DNA from: CAVWNR01 sp963756525
GTDB lineage: Bacteria > Actinomycetota > Actinomycetes > Mycobacteriales > Jatrophihabitantaceae
Reading direction: 5' to 3'
Assembly: GCA_963756525.1 (NCBI GenBank)
Contig: CAVWNR010000003.1
Span: 558,001 to 622,000, forward strand
DNA length: 64,000 nt
Within the stretch, counting starts at the first letter, position 1. Every line of letters starts with the position of its first letter. Positions 41,430-51,419 of this stretch are shown piece after piece. Made by a program: the position numbers and the translations under genes. The notes beneath the pieces were generated by a model that made no database searches, was not told the DNA's origin, and was given only the letters and a program-made list of their open reading frames with translations.

Positions 41430-41810
41430 TCACTGCCGGCTCCGCCGCCCGCGGGAGGTCAACCGGGCGGGCAGCAGCAGCTCGGCCAACCAGCTGAACA
41501 CGGCGATCAGCAGTCCGCCGAGCACCGCCGCGCCGAAGCTGTCGATGTCGAGGTCGCTCGTCAACCCCGCGGTGATCGCCAGCATCGCCGCATTGATCAC
41601 GAGCAGGAAGAGCCCCAGCGTGAGGATGATCAGCGGCAGGCTCAGCAGGTGGAAGATCGGCCCGAGAATCAAGTTCACCAGCGAGAAGAGCACGGCGATC
41701 CACAGCAGCGACGCAATGCCCCCGTGCACATGTATACCGGGCACCAGCCAGGCCACGAAAGCGATCACCACCGCGAGCACCACGAGCCGAACGGCGAAAC
41801 GAGCAAGCAT
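41430..41810 (-). CDS. Phage holin family 4-type membrane protein
   Basis: 126 residues, four hydrophobic segments: VVLAVVIAFVAWLVPGIHV, SLLWIAVLFSLVNLILGPI, LPLIILTLGLFLLVINAAML and LGGLLIAVFSWLAELLL. The LPLxxLTLGLFxxxINAxML stretch is the signature of the Phage_holin_4_2 family, which is mostly chromosomal and not phage-borne. Role unknown. First gene of a likely three-gene unit with DUF6325 and SHOCT genes. Confidence 0.88.
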   Translation of the reverse strand: MLARFAVRLVVLAVVIAFVAWLVPGIHVHGGIASLLWIAVLFSLVNLILGPIFHLLSLPLIILTLGLFLLVINAAMLAITAGLTSDLDIDSFGAAVLGGLLIAVFSWLAELLLPARLTSRGRRSRQ

Positions 41811-41944
41811 GCTGCCAGCAAACCCTGCCCGACGCCGATCGTGGTCATCCTCGGAGGATGAGCGCCGTCCGATCCATCGCTATCGCCACACGGGATCAGA
41901 TGCGGGCCCCGCCCATCGCTCGCCGTCGCGAGCGTTCTCGCTGC

Positions 41945-44080
41945 TCAGGTCGACCGTCCAGCCGGTCCGTACGTGAGCCAGGTGCCGAGCGGCGGCCGTT
42001 GCCCGATGCCGGGCCGGCTGTAATCGCAGACCCCGGTGGGGAAGACCTTGCGCAACTGCGCCTTCTCGGTGGCGGTGAACGTCACCGGGTAGTCGGCGAA
42101 GTTCAACGGCCGCAGCCTGCACTTGAGGACGTTCTCCGACAGGGGCTCGCCGGCCGCCAGCCGGGTGTCGGCGGCGACTGGGTAGAGGCTGGCGCACGCG
42201 CCGCTGGCCGGGTAGGTCAGGGTTGCCACGATCCGTTGCGTCGCGGACAGGTAGCAGCCGTCGCCGAGGCCGGCGGGCTTGTCGGTGAGAACCTTGAGTT
42301 GCTGACTGAGGGCGGAGTGGTCGGCCTCGATCCGAGTGAGCCAATGGTCCATGGCGTTCAGTTCGTAGGCGTTGGCGGCGGCGACCTGGTCGGCGACGGG
42401 CTGGTTCTCGATGATCACCTGGTTGCCGTAGGTGCCGTTAGCGTGCAAGAGCCGGTCGCGCATCACAAATGACCACTGGGTGGTGTGGATGTCGTTGCCG
42501 AAGCCGGCGTAGTCCAGGTCGGTGCGCTGGTCGATGATCGGTGTGGTGCGTAACCCGAGGCCGGCGCTGTTGACCAGGTCGTCGGCGTAAGCGGCGCGCA
42601 GCGCGGCGGGATCAGCGGTCGAGCGCTGCGGCACCGGCTGACCGGTGTAGTCGAAACCGCCGATGCTCGCGTTGAGTTGCACGAACTGCCCGGGTGTGAG
42701 CTGACCGGAGTTCAACGCCTGCAGCCCGTACTGGACGCCGACGTTGTCCAGTGTGCTGCGCACGAAACCGGGCCGCGGGTTGCGACCGAGCTGGTTGACG
42801 TACTGCTCGAACGCGCTGCATTTGACACCGCGCGGGTTGGTGACCGGGTCCCACCGGGCGGCAACCGGGATAGCCGGGTTGCAACTGTCGGTCGCGGTGA
42901 TCCGGTTGGCGAAGGTCGCATCCCACGACACGCAGGTGTCATAGGTCGGGAAGCCGGAGATGGCCAGCCGTTGCGCCGCAGTGAACGAGGCGCCCGGCCC
43001 GGCGAAGAACCGGTTCAGCAGCCGGCAGTCGGTGACCGGGTCCAGGGTGCTCAACGGGTCCGGGAAGGAGACCCCCGGGATGATGCCGTCCAGGATCCCC
43101 GGGTAGGCGTCGGCGATGTCGTACTGCTGAATGGCGCCGCCGGACCCGCCCCACCCGATCGTGTGGCGCACCGGGCCGTACGTGTCGATGAAGTGCTCCT
43201 TGACCATCATGGCGGCCTCAGCGGAGATGATGGTGCTGCAGTTGGTGTCCAGCACGTTCAGGCTGGAGGAGGCAACCGCGTACCCCTGCGACAGGAACAA
43301 GTCATTGACCACGCCGCCGGTGGAATCTCCTTGGTGGTACCCGCCGTTGCAGCCGCCGCCGAAGGTATAGACCAACCTGCCGTTCCAGCTGCGATCCGAC
43401 CGTAGCGGCGACGGGTCGACGCCGTCATAGAGTGCGGCGATCTGATAGACCGCCCGATCGATCGTGCCGGTCTCGAGGCGGACGATGTAGGGCACTTGGC
43501 GACCCTGCACGCTCGCCGTAGCCAGGTCCGCCGGCCGCGCCGACGGGTCGCTCAACGGCTGGAAACTGCCCGCCGTGGTGCGGTAGAGGTAGCTGATCTG
43601 CGTCGGCGCCATGCACAACGGCTGCACGGCGGGCGCGAGACCGAACGCCGTCGTCTGGCAGTAGAACGGTCGCTGCTGCGGGCCGGAAAACACCGGCCCG
43701 GAGATCGGATGGTTCCAGACCCGCAGGGTGTCCGTGCGGCCACCGGCCATCGCGACGAACAGGTTGCCACCAATGCGCAGGTCGTGCGCCAGACCCAACA
43801 ACGATCCGTCAGGTTGGGAAACGAACTGCGAGGTGATGTCGCGGCCGTTCTCGCGCACCCGCACGGCCCCGGCACGAACCCACGGCGGCAGGTCTATCCG
43901 CAGCAGCACCTCCCCGCCACTGACCAGCCCGGGATGCGGATTGGACACCGGCACGATCACCAAACGCCCGGCCGGACGACCCGGTTCGGCCGCAGCCACC
44001 GGCATTGCGGTTAGCCCGACAACCGTCACCGCCCCGACTACCGCGGCGACAAGCGACATGACACGCCGGCTGATGACCAT
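41945..44080 (-). CDS. Secreted DUF6351-family hydrolase-like protein
   Basis: 711 residues from the ATG at 44080, chosen for GAGGGG just upstream; an ATG 16 codons earlier lacks a site. Signal peptide VMSLVAAVVGAVTVVGLTAM. An N-terminal Ig-like domain (VSGGEVLLRIDLPPWVRAG, VRVRENGRDITSQF) is followed by an alpha/beta-hydrolase-like region with GGGCNGGYHQG (oxyanion-type loop) and GWGGSGGAIQQYDIADAYPG, where GGSGG would hold the nucleophile Ser. Cys pairs (CVSW..CNPA..KCSAF) suggest disulfides. Known in actinobacteria and some proteobacteria as DUF6351; the layout resembles tannase-type esterases, but activity is unproven. Confidence 0.82.
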   Translation of the reverse strand: MVISRRVMSLVAAVVGAVTVVGLTAMPVAAAEPGRPAGRLVIVPVSNPHPGLVSGGEVLLRIDLPPWVRAGAVRVRENGRDITSQFVSQPDGSLLGLAHDLRIGGNLFVAMAGGRTDTLRVWNHPISGPVFSGPQQRPFYCQTTAFGLAPAVQPLCMAPTQISYLYRTTAGSFQPLSDPSARPADLATASVQGRQVPYIVRLETGTIDRAVYQIAALYDGVDPSPLRSDRSWNGRLVYTFGGGCNGGYHQGDSTGGVVNDLFLSQGYAVASSSLNVLDTNCSTIISAEAAMMVKEHFIDTYGPVRHTIGWGGSGGAIQQYDIADAYPGILDGIIPGVSFPDPLSTLDPVTDCRLLNRFFAGPGASFTAAQRLAISGFPTYDTCVSWDATFANRITATDSCNPAIPVAARWDPVTNPRGVKCSAFEQYVNQLGRNPRPGFVRSTLDNVGVQYGLQALNSGQLTPGQFVQLNASIGGFDYTGQPVPQRSTADPAALRAAYADDLVNSAGLGLRTTPIIDQRTDLDYAGFGNDIHTTQWSFVMRDRLLHANGTYGNQVIIENQPVADQVAAANAYELNAMDHWLTRIEADHSALSQQLKVLTDKPAGLGDGCYLSATQRIVATLTYPASGACASLYPVAADTRLAAGEPLSENVLKCRLRPLNFADYPVTFTATEKAQLRKVFPTGVCDYSRPGIGQRPPLGTWLTYGPAGRST

Positions 44081-44342
44081 CGGCAACCCCTCGCGGTCGG
44101 CCCGCAGCACCACGGGCGAGCGACACACGATTCATAGCAGGGCGGTACGGGCACGTCCAGATCCACGACAAACGCCGACAGCCCGGCAGGCGCGACCGAG
44201 AGCAGGCGCGTGCCGAGCCTGGCTACGGCTAGCCGGCGCCGTGGCGCCGGCCGCTCGAGGCGTTTGTCCCAGTGGACGACTGCGGTTGTCAGTGCACATA
44301 CGACTTCTGTCGCTGAGAATGTGACCGGGCTAGCCTCGGGGC

Positions 44343-47300
44343 ATGCGGCGATGGAGTTTGCTGGAGTGGCCGGTCGTGCGACAGCTGCGGTCCGGTGACC
44401 TGCTCGGCCGCGGCCCGGCGGTGACCTCGCAACGCTCCCGCGAGCTCATGCCGCGGACGTCGACCGCTGATCGCGTGGTACAGAGTGTGTGCCCGTACTG
44501 CGCGGTCGGCTGTGGCCAACGGATCTTCGTCAAGGACGAGCGGGTCGTGCAGATCGAGGGCGACCCGGATTCCCCGATCTCCCGCGGTCGGCTGTGCCCG
44601 AAGGGGGCGGCGAGCGAGCAACTGGTCAACTCCCCCGGTCGGCAGACCAAGGTGCTCTACCGCGCTCCGCACGCGACCGAGTGGCAGCGCCTCGACCTGG
44701 ACACCGCGCTGGACATGGTCGCCGACCGGTTCCTCGAGTCGCGCCGCAACAGCTGGCAGCAGGTCGACGGGCAGGGTCGCCTGCTGCGCCGCGCCATGGG
44801 TATCGCCGCGCTGGGCGGCGCGACGCTGGACAACGAGGAGAACTACCTCATCAAGAAGCTGTTCACCGCGGCGGGCGCGATCCAGATCGAGAACCAGGCC
44901 CGCATTTGACACTCCGCGACGGTTCCCAGTTTGGGAGCCTCGTTCGGGCGCGGCGGCGCGACACAGTTCCTGCAGGACATGGCCAATGCGGACTGCATCG
45001 TCATCCAGGGCTCCAACATGGCTGAATGTCATCCCGTTGGGTTCCAGTGGGTGGAGGAAGCCAGGGCCCGCGGGGCGACGGTGATCCATGTCGATCCGCG
45101 ATTCACTCGCACGTCGGCGATCGCCGACAAGCACATCCCGATCCGCGCCGGGTCCGACGTGGTGCTGCTCGGCGCTTTGATCAACCACGTGCTCACCCAG
45201 GACCTGTGGTTCAAGGAGTACGTCTTGGCGTACACGAACGCGGCGACGCTGGTGAACGAGAACTTCCGGGACACCGAGGATCTCGGCGGGCTGTTCTCGG
45301 GATTCGACCCGGAGACCGGGCAGTACGACCTGTCGACGTGGGCGTACGCCGAGCCGGACGGAGAGGACGCCGCGAGCGGCCGCCAGGAGCACGGCGCCAG
45401 CGCCTCCGCCCGCGCGGCCGGTCAGGAGCACGGCAGCGGCGGGCCGGTCCTGGAGCACGCCCGGGTGCGGCGCGACGAGACGCTGCAGGATCCGCGTACG
45501 GTGTTCCAGATCCTCAAACGGCACTATGCCCGTTACACCCCTGAGATGGTCCGCGATGTCTGCGGGATCAGCGTCGACGACTTCGCGTACCTGGCCCGTT
45601 CGGTGACGCAGAATTCCGGGCGGGAGCGCACCACCTGCTTCGCCTACGCCGTCGGCTGGACGCAGCACACCCTGGGTTCACAGTTCATCCGTACAGCGGC
45701 GATCCTGCAGCTGTTGCTGGGCAACGTGGGCCGCCCGGGTAGCGGCATCATGGCGCTGCGCGGCCATGCCAGCATTCAGGGGTCCACCGACATCCCGACG
45801 TTGTTCAACTTGCTGCCGGGTTACCTGCCGATGCCCAAAGCCGGCCAGCACGACACGTTCGAGCAGTACCTGAACTCGATCGCGTCCAAGCAGCAGAAGG
45901 GCTTCTGGGCCGACGCCGACGCCTACACGATCAGCCTGCTCAAGGCGTGGTGGGGCGACGCGGCCCGCGAGGACAACAACTGGTGTTACGACTACCTGCC
46001 GCGATTGACCGGGCCGCACGGCACCTATCAGACGGTGACCGGGATGCTGGCCGACGAGGTGGAGGGCTACTTCCTGTTCGGCCAGAACCCCGCGGTGGGA
46101 TCCGCGAACGGCCGGATGCAGCGACTGGGCATGTCGCATCTGAAGTGGCTGGTGGTGCGTGATCTCAACCTGATCGAGTCGGCGACGTTCTGGAAGGACT
46201 CGCCGGAGACCGCCTCCGGCGAACTGCGTACCGAGGACATCGCGACCGAGGTGTTCTTCCTACCTGCCGCTAGCCACGTGGAGAAGGCCGGGTCGTTCAC
46301 CCAGACCCAGCGGCTGCTGCAATGGCGGCACAAGGCGATCGACCCGCCGGGCGACTGCCAGAGCGACCTGCAGTTCACCATCGAGCTCGGCAAACGGATC
46401 AGGGCGAGGCTGGCCGGTTCGACCGACGAGCGCGACCGGCCACTGCTCGAGCTGACCTGGGACTACCCGACGGACGAGTACGGCGAGCCCGACTCCGAGT
46501 CGGTGCTGGCAGAGATCAACGGCTATCAGCTCGCCGGTTCGGACGCCGGCACGACGCTCTCGTCGTACACCGAGCTGCGCGCCGATGGGTCCACCGCCGC
46601 GGGCTGCTGGATCTACACCGGGGTGTACGCCGACGGGGTGAACCAGGCGGCCAACCGCGTGCCGCACGGCGGGCCCGGGCCGAGCCAGTCGCAGTGGGGC
46701 TGGGCGTGGCCGGCCAACCGGCGCATCCTCTACAACCGGGCCTCGGCCGACCCGGGCGGCAGGCCGTGGAGCGAACGCAAGAAGTGGGTGTGGTGGGACG
46801 GGGCGCAGGGCCGCTGGGTCGGCGACGACGTGCCCGACTTCGTGCCCGACCGCGCACCGGACGCCCGCCCCGACCCGGACCTCGGCGGCCCGGCCGCGCT
46901 GGCCGGCGACGACCCGTTCGTCATGCAGTCCGACGGGAAGGGCTGGCTTTTCGCGCCGAAGGGCTTGGTCGACGGGCCGCTGCCCACGCACTACGAGCCG
47001 CAGGAGTCGCCGGTCGCCAACGCGCTCTACCCGCAGCAGCAGAGCCCCGCGCGGATCACGTTCCCGCGCATAGACAACCTCAGCGCGCCCAGCGCCGGCG
47101 CCCCCGGCGCGGACGTCTACCCGTACGTGTTCACCACCTATCGACTCACCGAGCACCACACCGCGGGCGGGATGAGCCGCTGGCTGCCCTATCTGTCCGA
47201 GCTGCAACCGGAGATGTTCTGCGAGGTCTCCCCCGAGCTGGCCGCCGAACGCGGCCTCACGAACGACGGCTGGGCAACGATCATTTCGCCGCGCGCGGCG

Positions 47301-47630
47301 ATTGAGGCGAAGGTGCTGGTCACCGAACGGATGACGCCGCTTTCCATCGGCGGTCACACCGTGCATCAGATCGGGCTGCCCTATCACTGGGGTGTGGGCA
47401 GCGATGCCGTGGTGAGCGGTGACGCCGCGAACGACCTGCTCGGCGTGACCCTCGATCCCAACGTGCTGATCCAGGAGTCCAAGGCCGGGTCGTGCGACAT
47501 CCGGGCGGGCCGCCGCCCGAGGGGTGCGGAGCTGCTGCGCCTGGTGGCCGAGTACCAGGCCCGCTCCGGCGCGACGATCGAGACCGACAACGCGCGGATC
47601 ACCGACCCCGCGCGGGAAGGGCTTCGCTGA
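44343..47630 (+). CDS. Formate dehydrogenase catalytic subunit, selenocysteine-containing
   Basis: 1095 residues when the in-frame TGA at 44907 is read as selenocysteine (residue 189). N-terminal [4Fe-4S] domain: SVCPYCAVGCGQ (Cys 50, 53, 57) and GRLCPKGAASEQL (Cys 85). The active-site context is IENQARI-Sec-HSATVPSLGA, the exact position of Sec in FDH-N/FDH-O alpha subunits; downstream come GRGGATQFLQD, QGSNMAECHPVGFQWVEEAR, VIHVDPRFTRTSA and the molybdopterin-binding C-terminal domain (TEHHTAGGMSRWLPYLSELQ). A hairpin follows the TGA directly. Oxidises formate to CO2. No Tat-type signal is visible, so the site of action is uncertain. Overlaps the beta-subunit gene by one base. A short Gly/Ala/Arg-rich insert near residues 345-375 is unusual. 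Confidence 0.93.
44907..44942 (+). promoter_or_regulatory. UGA selenocysteine codon and SECIS-like hairpin
   Basis: TGA at 44907-44909. Seven bases later CGA (44917-44919), a bulged C, then GGTTCCC (44921-44927) pairs with GGGAGCC (44933-44939) and TCG (44940-44942) across the loop AGTTT. A bacterial SECIS is a short stem-loop just 3' of the UGA with a GU in the apical loop, which this has. SelB encoded at 60828 should bind it. Confidence 0.7.
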
Positions 47631-48601
47631 TGGGTCAGCTAGCCGGACCGACGAACCCCGCTGCCGACGCACGCTGGAAGAAACCCAAGCGTCGCAAGGG
47701 TTTCTTCACCGACACGTCGATCTGCATCGGCTGCAAGGCCTGCGAGGTGGCCTGCAAGGAGTGGAACCGGATCCCTCGCGACGGGGACCTCGAACTGCTC
47801 GGATCGTCCTACGACAACACCGGGGCGTTGGGCGCGAGCACCTGGCGCCACGTCGCGTTCATCGAGCAGGGCCGCGACCGCATCGCGCAGGCGCGGGCGT
47901 CGGGCCGCGCGCTGGTCAATCTCGGCATGCCGCGAGTGAGTTCCCCGGCCGCAGCCGATGTCGACACCACGCCGCCGGACACGCCGGAGTTCCGCTGGCT
48001 GATGTCGTCGGACGTGTGCAAGCACTGCACGCACGCCGGCTGCCTGGACGTATGCCCGACCGGTGCGCTGTTCCGCACCGAGTTCGGCACCGTGGTCGTG
48101 CAGCCGGATGTCTGCAACGGCTGCGGCACCTGCGTGGCCGGCTGCCCGTTCGGCGTCGTCGAGCGCCGCTCGGACGGCACCGCCGCCCCGAACACCAAGC
48201 GCGCCCAGCCCGAAGTACCCAACATCGGCATCGCGCAGAAGTGCACGCTGTGCTACGACCGGCTGCTCGAGGACCAGACGCCGGCCTGCGCACAGACCTG
48301 CCCGACGACGTCCATCAAGTTCGGCAACCACGATCAACTTGTGGAGCAGGCTCGCGCGCGGGTTGCCGAACTGCACGCCCAGGGGCGCACCGAGGCACGG
48401 CTCTATGGCGCCAACGACCTCGACGGCGTCGGCGGCACCGGGTCGATCTTCCTGCTGCTCGACGAACCGGAGGTCTACGGCCTCCCGCCCGACCCGCGAG
48501 TGCCGACCGCGGATCTGATGCGGATGTTCAAACGGGCCGGCATCGCCGCGGCAGGCATGCTCGCCGCCGCCGTCCTCTCGTTCGTGAAGGGCGGATTGTG
48601 A
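47630..48601 (+). CDS. Formate dehydrogenase iron-sulfur (beta) subunit
   Basis: 323 residues; ATG overlaps the stop of the alpha gene (TGATG). Four ferredoxin-type Cys groups: CIGCKACEVACKEWN, CKHCTHAGCLDVCPTG, CNGCGTCVAGCPFG and CTLCYDRLLEDQTPACAQTC, enough for four [4Fe-4S] clusters that pass electrons from the catalytic subunit to the membrane partner. The C-terminus has one hydrophobic helix (AGIAAAGMLAAAVLSFV), as in FdnH/FdoH, which anchors the subunit. Complete. Confidence 0.95.
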   Translation: MGQLAGPTNPAADARWKKPKRRKGFFTDTSICIGCKACEVACKEWNRIPRDGDLELLGSSYDNTGALGASTWRHVAFIEQGRDRIAQARASGRALVNLGMPRVSSPAAADVDTTPPDTPEFRWLMSSDVCKHCTHAGCLDVCPTGALFRTEFGTVVVQPDVCNGCGTCVAGCPFGVVERRSDGTAAPNTKRAQPEVPNIGIAQKCTLCYDRLLEDQTPACAQTCPTTSIKFGNHDQLVEQARARVAELHAQGRTEARLYGANDLDGVGGTGSIFLLLDEPEVYGLPPDPRVPTADLMRMFKRAGIAAAGMLAAAVLSFVKGGL

Positions 48602-48659
48602 AGCCACCCCACGAAAACGCTCCGCAGAGAACGCTCCACGTTTCCGCGGGGGCCCCGAC

Positions 48660-49757
48660 ATGAGCACCTCGGAATACGACAGCCTGCGGCCGCCGGAACC
48701 CGCCCACGGCCACCGGCGCGGAGACCAGCGTCGCCGGCGGGGCGCCACGCCGCCGAGCGACCGAGACGGCTCGCGCGAGATGTCGATGGTCCCGGAGGCG
48801 GAGTTCACCTCCTACTACGGCCGCCCGGTGGTCAAGCCGGCGCCGTGGGGTCATGAGATCGCGGGGTACCTCTTTCTCGGCGGAGTCGCCGCCGGCTCGG
48901 GTCTGCTCGCGGCCGGCGGGCAGCTCACCGGACGGCCCACGCTGCGGCGCAACTGCCGGCTGTCGGCGCTGACCGCCGTCACGCTCAGCGCAGCGGCGCT
49001 GATCCACGACCTCGGCCGGCCAGAGCGCTTCGTCAACATGCTGCGAACGATCAAGCTCACCTCGCCGATGAGCCTGGGCTCGTGGATTCTCAGCGCATTC
49101 AGCACCGGCGCGGGGATCGCCGCCGCCGCCGAGATCGACCGGATGACCGGAGAGCGGCTGCCGCTCGGCCCGCTACGCCGCGTCTTGCGGGCCGTCGAAG
49201 GACCCGCCGGGCTCGAAGCCGCAGCGTTTGCCCCCGCCCTGGCGGTGTACACCGCGGTGCTGCTCGGCGACACGACCACACCGACCTGGAACGCCGCGCA
49301 CGAAGATCTTCCGTTCGTGTTCGTCAGTTCGGCGAGCCTCGCATCGGCCGGGCTCGCGATGGTCACCACGCCGGTCGCCGAGACCGGGCCGGCCCGGTGT
49401 CTCGCCGTCCTCGGCGTGGCCGGCGACCTGTCCGCCACAAGAGTCATGCAGCGCCGGATGGATCCGGTCGCCGCTGAGCCGCTGCGCCGCGGCAGGGCCG
49501 GGCAGATGCTGCGGTGGAGCGGGCGGCTGGCCGCCGCCGGGGCGTTGGGAAGTCTGCTCGGCGGCCGTCACCGTCCCGTCGCCGTCGTGTCCGGCTTGTG
49601 CCTGATGGCCGCCTCGGCACTGACCCGGTTCGGCGTCTTCGAGGCAGGCATGGAGTCTGCGAAGGATCCGCGTTACACGATCGAGCCGCAGAAGCGTCGG
49701 CTGGCCGCCCGCCGCGCGGCGGGAATCACCGACGACTCGATCACCACCACGGGATAG
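48660..49757 (+). CDS. NrfD/PsrC-like membrane subunit of formate dehydrogenase
   Basis: 365 residues. A hydrophilic 60-residue head (MVPEAEFTSYYGRPVVKPAP) precedes about eight membrane helices: HEIAGYLFLGGVAAGSGLLA, LSALTAVTLSAAALIHDLGR (HDLGRPERF signature), LTSPMSLGSWILSAFST and AAAFAPALAVYTAVLLGD. NrfD-type proteins exchange electrons with the quinone pool, replacing the cytochrome b gamma subunit of FDH-N. Gap of 58 bases from the beta gene, bridged by a 21-codon GTG frame that ends at this start (coupling possible). Complete. Confidence 0.9.
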   Translation: MSTSEYDSLRPPEPAHGHRRGDQRRRRGATPPSDRDGSREMSMVPEAEFTSYYGRPVVKPAPWGHEIAGYLFLGGVAAGSGLLAAGGQLTGRPTLRRNCRLSALTAVTLSAAALIHDLGRPERFVNMLRTIKLTSPMSLGSWILSAFSTGAGIAAAAEIDRMTGERLPLGPLRRVLRAVEGPAGLEAAAFAPALAVYTAVLLGDTTTPTWNAAHEDLPFVFVSSASLASAGLAMVTTPVAETGPARCLAVLGVAGDLSATRVMQRRMDPVAAEPLRRGRAGQMLRWSGRLAAAGALGSLLGGRHRPVAVVSGLCLMAASALTRFGVFEAGMESAKDPRYTIEPQKRRLAARRAAGITDDSITTTG

Positions 49758-50179
49758 CGCACGATTCGATCGGACACGCGCCGCCTGTCACCGCAGACAA
49801 ATCCGCGTGTGCCCGGAAAGCCTGGCGCCGATCGTGATGTGCGACCGGATCGCGGCGGATGAGGGAACATTCGGCACCTTCGCCGCCGCGTCGACCGCAC
49901 GCTCGGCCAACTCCGCGGTGGTCCACAAGCCCAAGGCCAGTCTCACGACCACGGTGAGCGGCACGGTCGATGGGATCGAGTCAACCGGGACGCTTACCGT
50001 CAGCCGAATCGTTCACCGGCCGGGCCGAATTGGCCCCTTATGTAGCAAGTGTTTTCTGTGCTTCTGCGGGCCCGCACAAGCTTGAACGCCCACTCAAACA
50101 GCACGGTAGGTGTGAGCCGCGTCGCTAGCGACCCACGCGCTTGACGTTCACCGCAACGATGCGGAGTCCACGCCCTTGG
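49758..50179. other. Intergenic region, 422 bases, no gene seen
   Basis: Between the convergent NrfD-like gene and the cysteine-protease-like gene. It has a perfect 12-base palindrome GTCGCTAGCGAC at 50121-50132 and a lower-GC patch from 50020 on. A 92-codon frame at 49807 has no start context or recognisable product and is not called. Confidence 0.4.
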
Positions 50180-50938
50180 CTATATGTACCGCTTTTGGGG
50201 AACAAAATTCATACTGCTCATGCTCAGGTACTTATTCAGGTAGTTAACCACTTCCTTGCTCTTGAACCAGTTGTCGAGCTGGACCAGCGGAATCATTGCC
50301 TCGCCTACCAGCGAATCGAAAATCCAGAATTCGGTGGCCGTGACGTGCGTGGCCATGAGATGGCCAGTCCCTTGCGCGGGACTCAGTGTCCACAGATTCA
50401 TTCCAGCCTGCCGAAAGTAGGCGAGTAAAGCCAGCCGGGCCTGCTCCTCGTCCGGGCCGACAGTCGGCCCCTCACCTGGTATAGGGAGACCGGTGACTGG
50501 GTAGTCCACGTCCTTCTGCGGTTTCACCAGGCCGGCCTTTTCCTGGAGATAGCGTGCGACCTTAGGCTTTAGGTTCACGGCCATGGGTGTTCCCCAGCTC
50601 TTCTTGATCGCATCGGCAGCCGCGACGTAATCCGCTGTCGGCACGTGGTCATAGACGGTAACCAAGACCTTTTGCGTACCATCGTTGGCGTTTATGACCT
50701 CGGCCAAGGAGTAACGGCCAGGAACCGTGCAGCCAGCCGTCCCGGCGAAGTAGTCCGCAAGGGCACACAGCTCCTTCTGCACCGGAGCCGCATTCTGGAA
50801 TACCGTGTCGGTATTCGCCAACCGATCGGCCAGCCAGTCACTCGCGAAGACTCCGCAGCTAGCCGAACCGCGGCCCTGGCTAAATCCTCGCGCAGTCCCG
50901 CCGCACGCTACCGCCTGACCAAGAATATACCTGGACAC
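50180..50938 (-). CDS. Putative papain-fold cysteine protease-like effector
   Basis: 252 residues from a GTG at 50938; GGAGGA eight bases upstream decides this start over an earlier ATG. The likely catalytic layout is Cys28 in GRGSASCGVFASDWLADRL, His193 in GTGHLMATHVTATEFW and Asp208 in WIFDSLVGEA. A C-G-x-x-x-x-W opening, and an H about 15 residues before an (F/I)FD-x-x-x-G, are how papain-like effectors (YopT/AvrPphB-type and bacterial papain-fold toxins) look. The middle carries KVLVTVYDHVPTADYVAAAD and a Pro/Gly-rich linker. No signal peptide. Base composition is less GC-rich than the neighbours (codons such as AAT, ATA, TAT), suggesting transfer. No immunity gene or secretion gene adjoins. 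Family membership is inferred from motifs only. Confidence 0.6.
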   Translation of the reverse strand: MSRYILGQAVACGGTARGFSQGRGSASCGVFASDWLADRLANTDTVFQNAAPVQKELCALADYFAGTAGCTVPGRYSLAEVINANDGTQKVLVTVYDHVPTADYVAAADAIKKSWGTPMAVNLKPKVARYLQEKAGLVKPQKDVDYPVTGLPIPGEGPTVGPDEEQARLALLAYFRQAGMNLWTLSPAQGTGHLMATHVTATEFWIFDSLVGEAMIPLVQLDNWFKSKEVVNYLNKYLSMSSMNFVPQKRYI

Positions 50939-51159
50939 CAATCTTCCTCCCGCCGCGAAATCCGCCGCCTGGCCGAGTGTCCCAGCCCGCCAGCCCGCGC
51001 CGCAAGCGCGCCGTGATGTGGATAGCGAAACAATCACCGATGGCATATCACCTGCGCCCGATCTTGGCCGTCGGCACCCTGAACCTAGGCAGCGCCAGCG
51101 GCCTAGTAACAGGTCCCCATCAGCATCGGCCAGCAGACCACCGCCGCGCCGACCGCGGC

Positions 51160-51419
51160 AGCCGCCGCCGGATGCCCGATCCTGACCTCGTCCTGGCCCG
51201 CTCGACCTCTACCTGCTCGGCCTGGCCGTGCATCTGAACAAGTGGTGCTCGGCATCACCGCGCAGTCCGACGGGCAGTAACGCCCACATCAAGCAGTTCG
51301 CCACCGGCCACCTGCCTGTCGCCCAGATGCACCCACAGATGGCCCAGGCCGAGCTGGCCGAGCTCACCGGCGCAACCCCGGGCGTGCCGGCCGGATCAGG
51401 CGCCGCTGAACACGCGTAG
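51160..51419 (+). pseudogene. Fragments of small secreted and DUF4142-like genes
   Basis: Around 51195-51280 shifting frames give LDLYLLGLAVHLNK and VVLGITAQSDG, resembling part of a small secreted actinobacterial protein. From about 51280 the frame ending at 51419 reads NAHIKQFATGHLPVAQMHPQ then MAQAELAELTGATPG, which matches the last helix of DUF4142 proteins (typically ending LPVVQMHLQMA). No complete gene remains. Indicates deletion or rearrangement in this stretch. Confidence 0.4.

Noticed and set aside
41430..41810. Holin-like gene as evidence of a prophage
   Set aside because: This holin family is commonly chromosomal and no other phage gene is present in the window.
44931..47630. Second half of formate dehydrogenase as a separate gene starting at TTG 44931
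   Set aside because: It is in register with the first half across the TGA, which lies exactly at the known Sec position.
49807..50085. 92-codon plus-strand frame
   Set aside because: No ribosome binding site, no recognisable domain, unstable composition.
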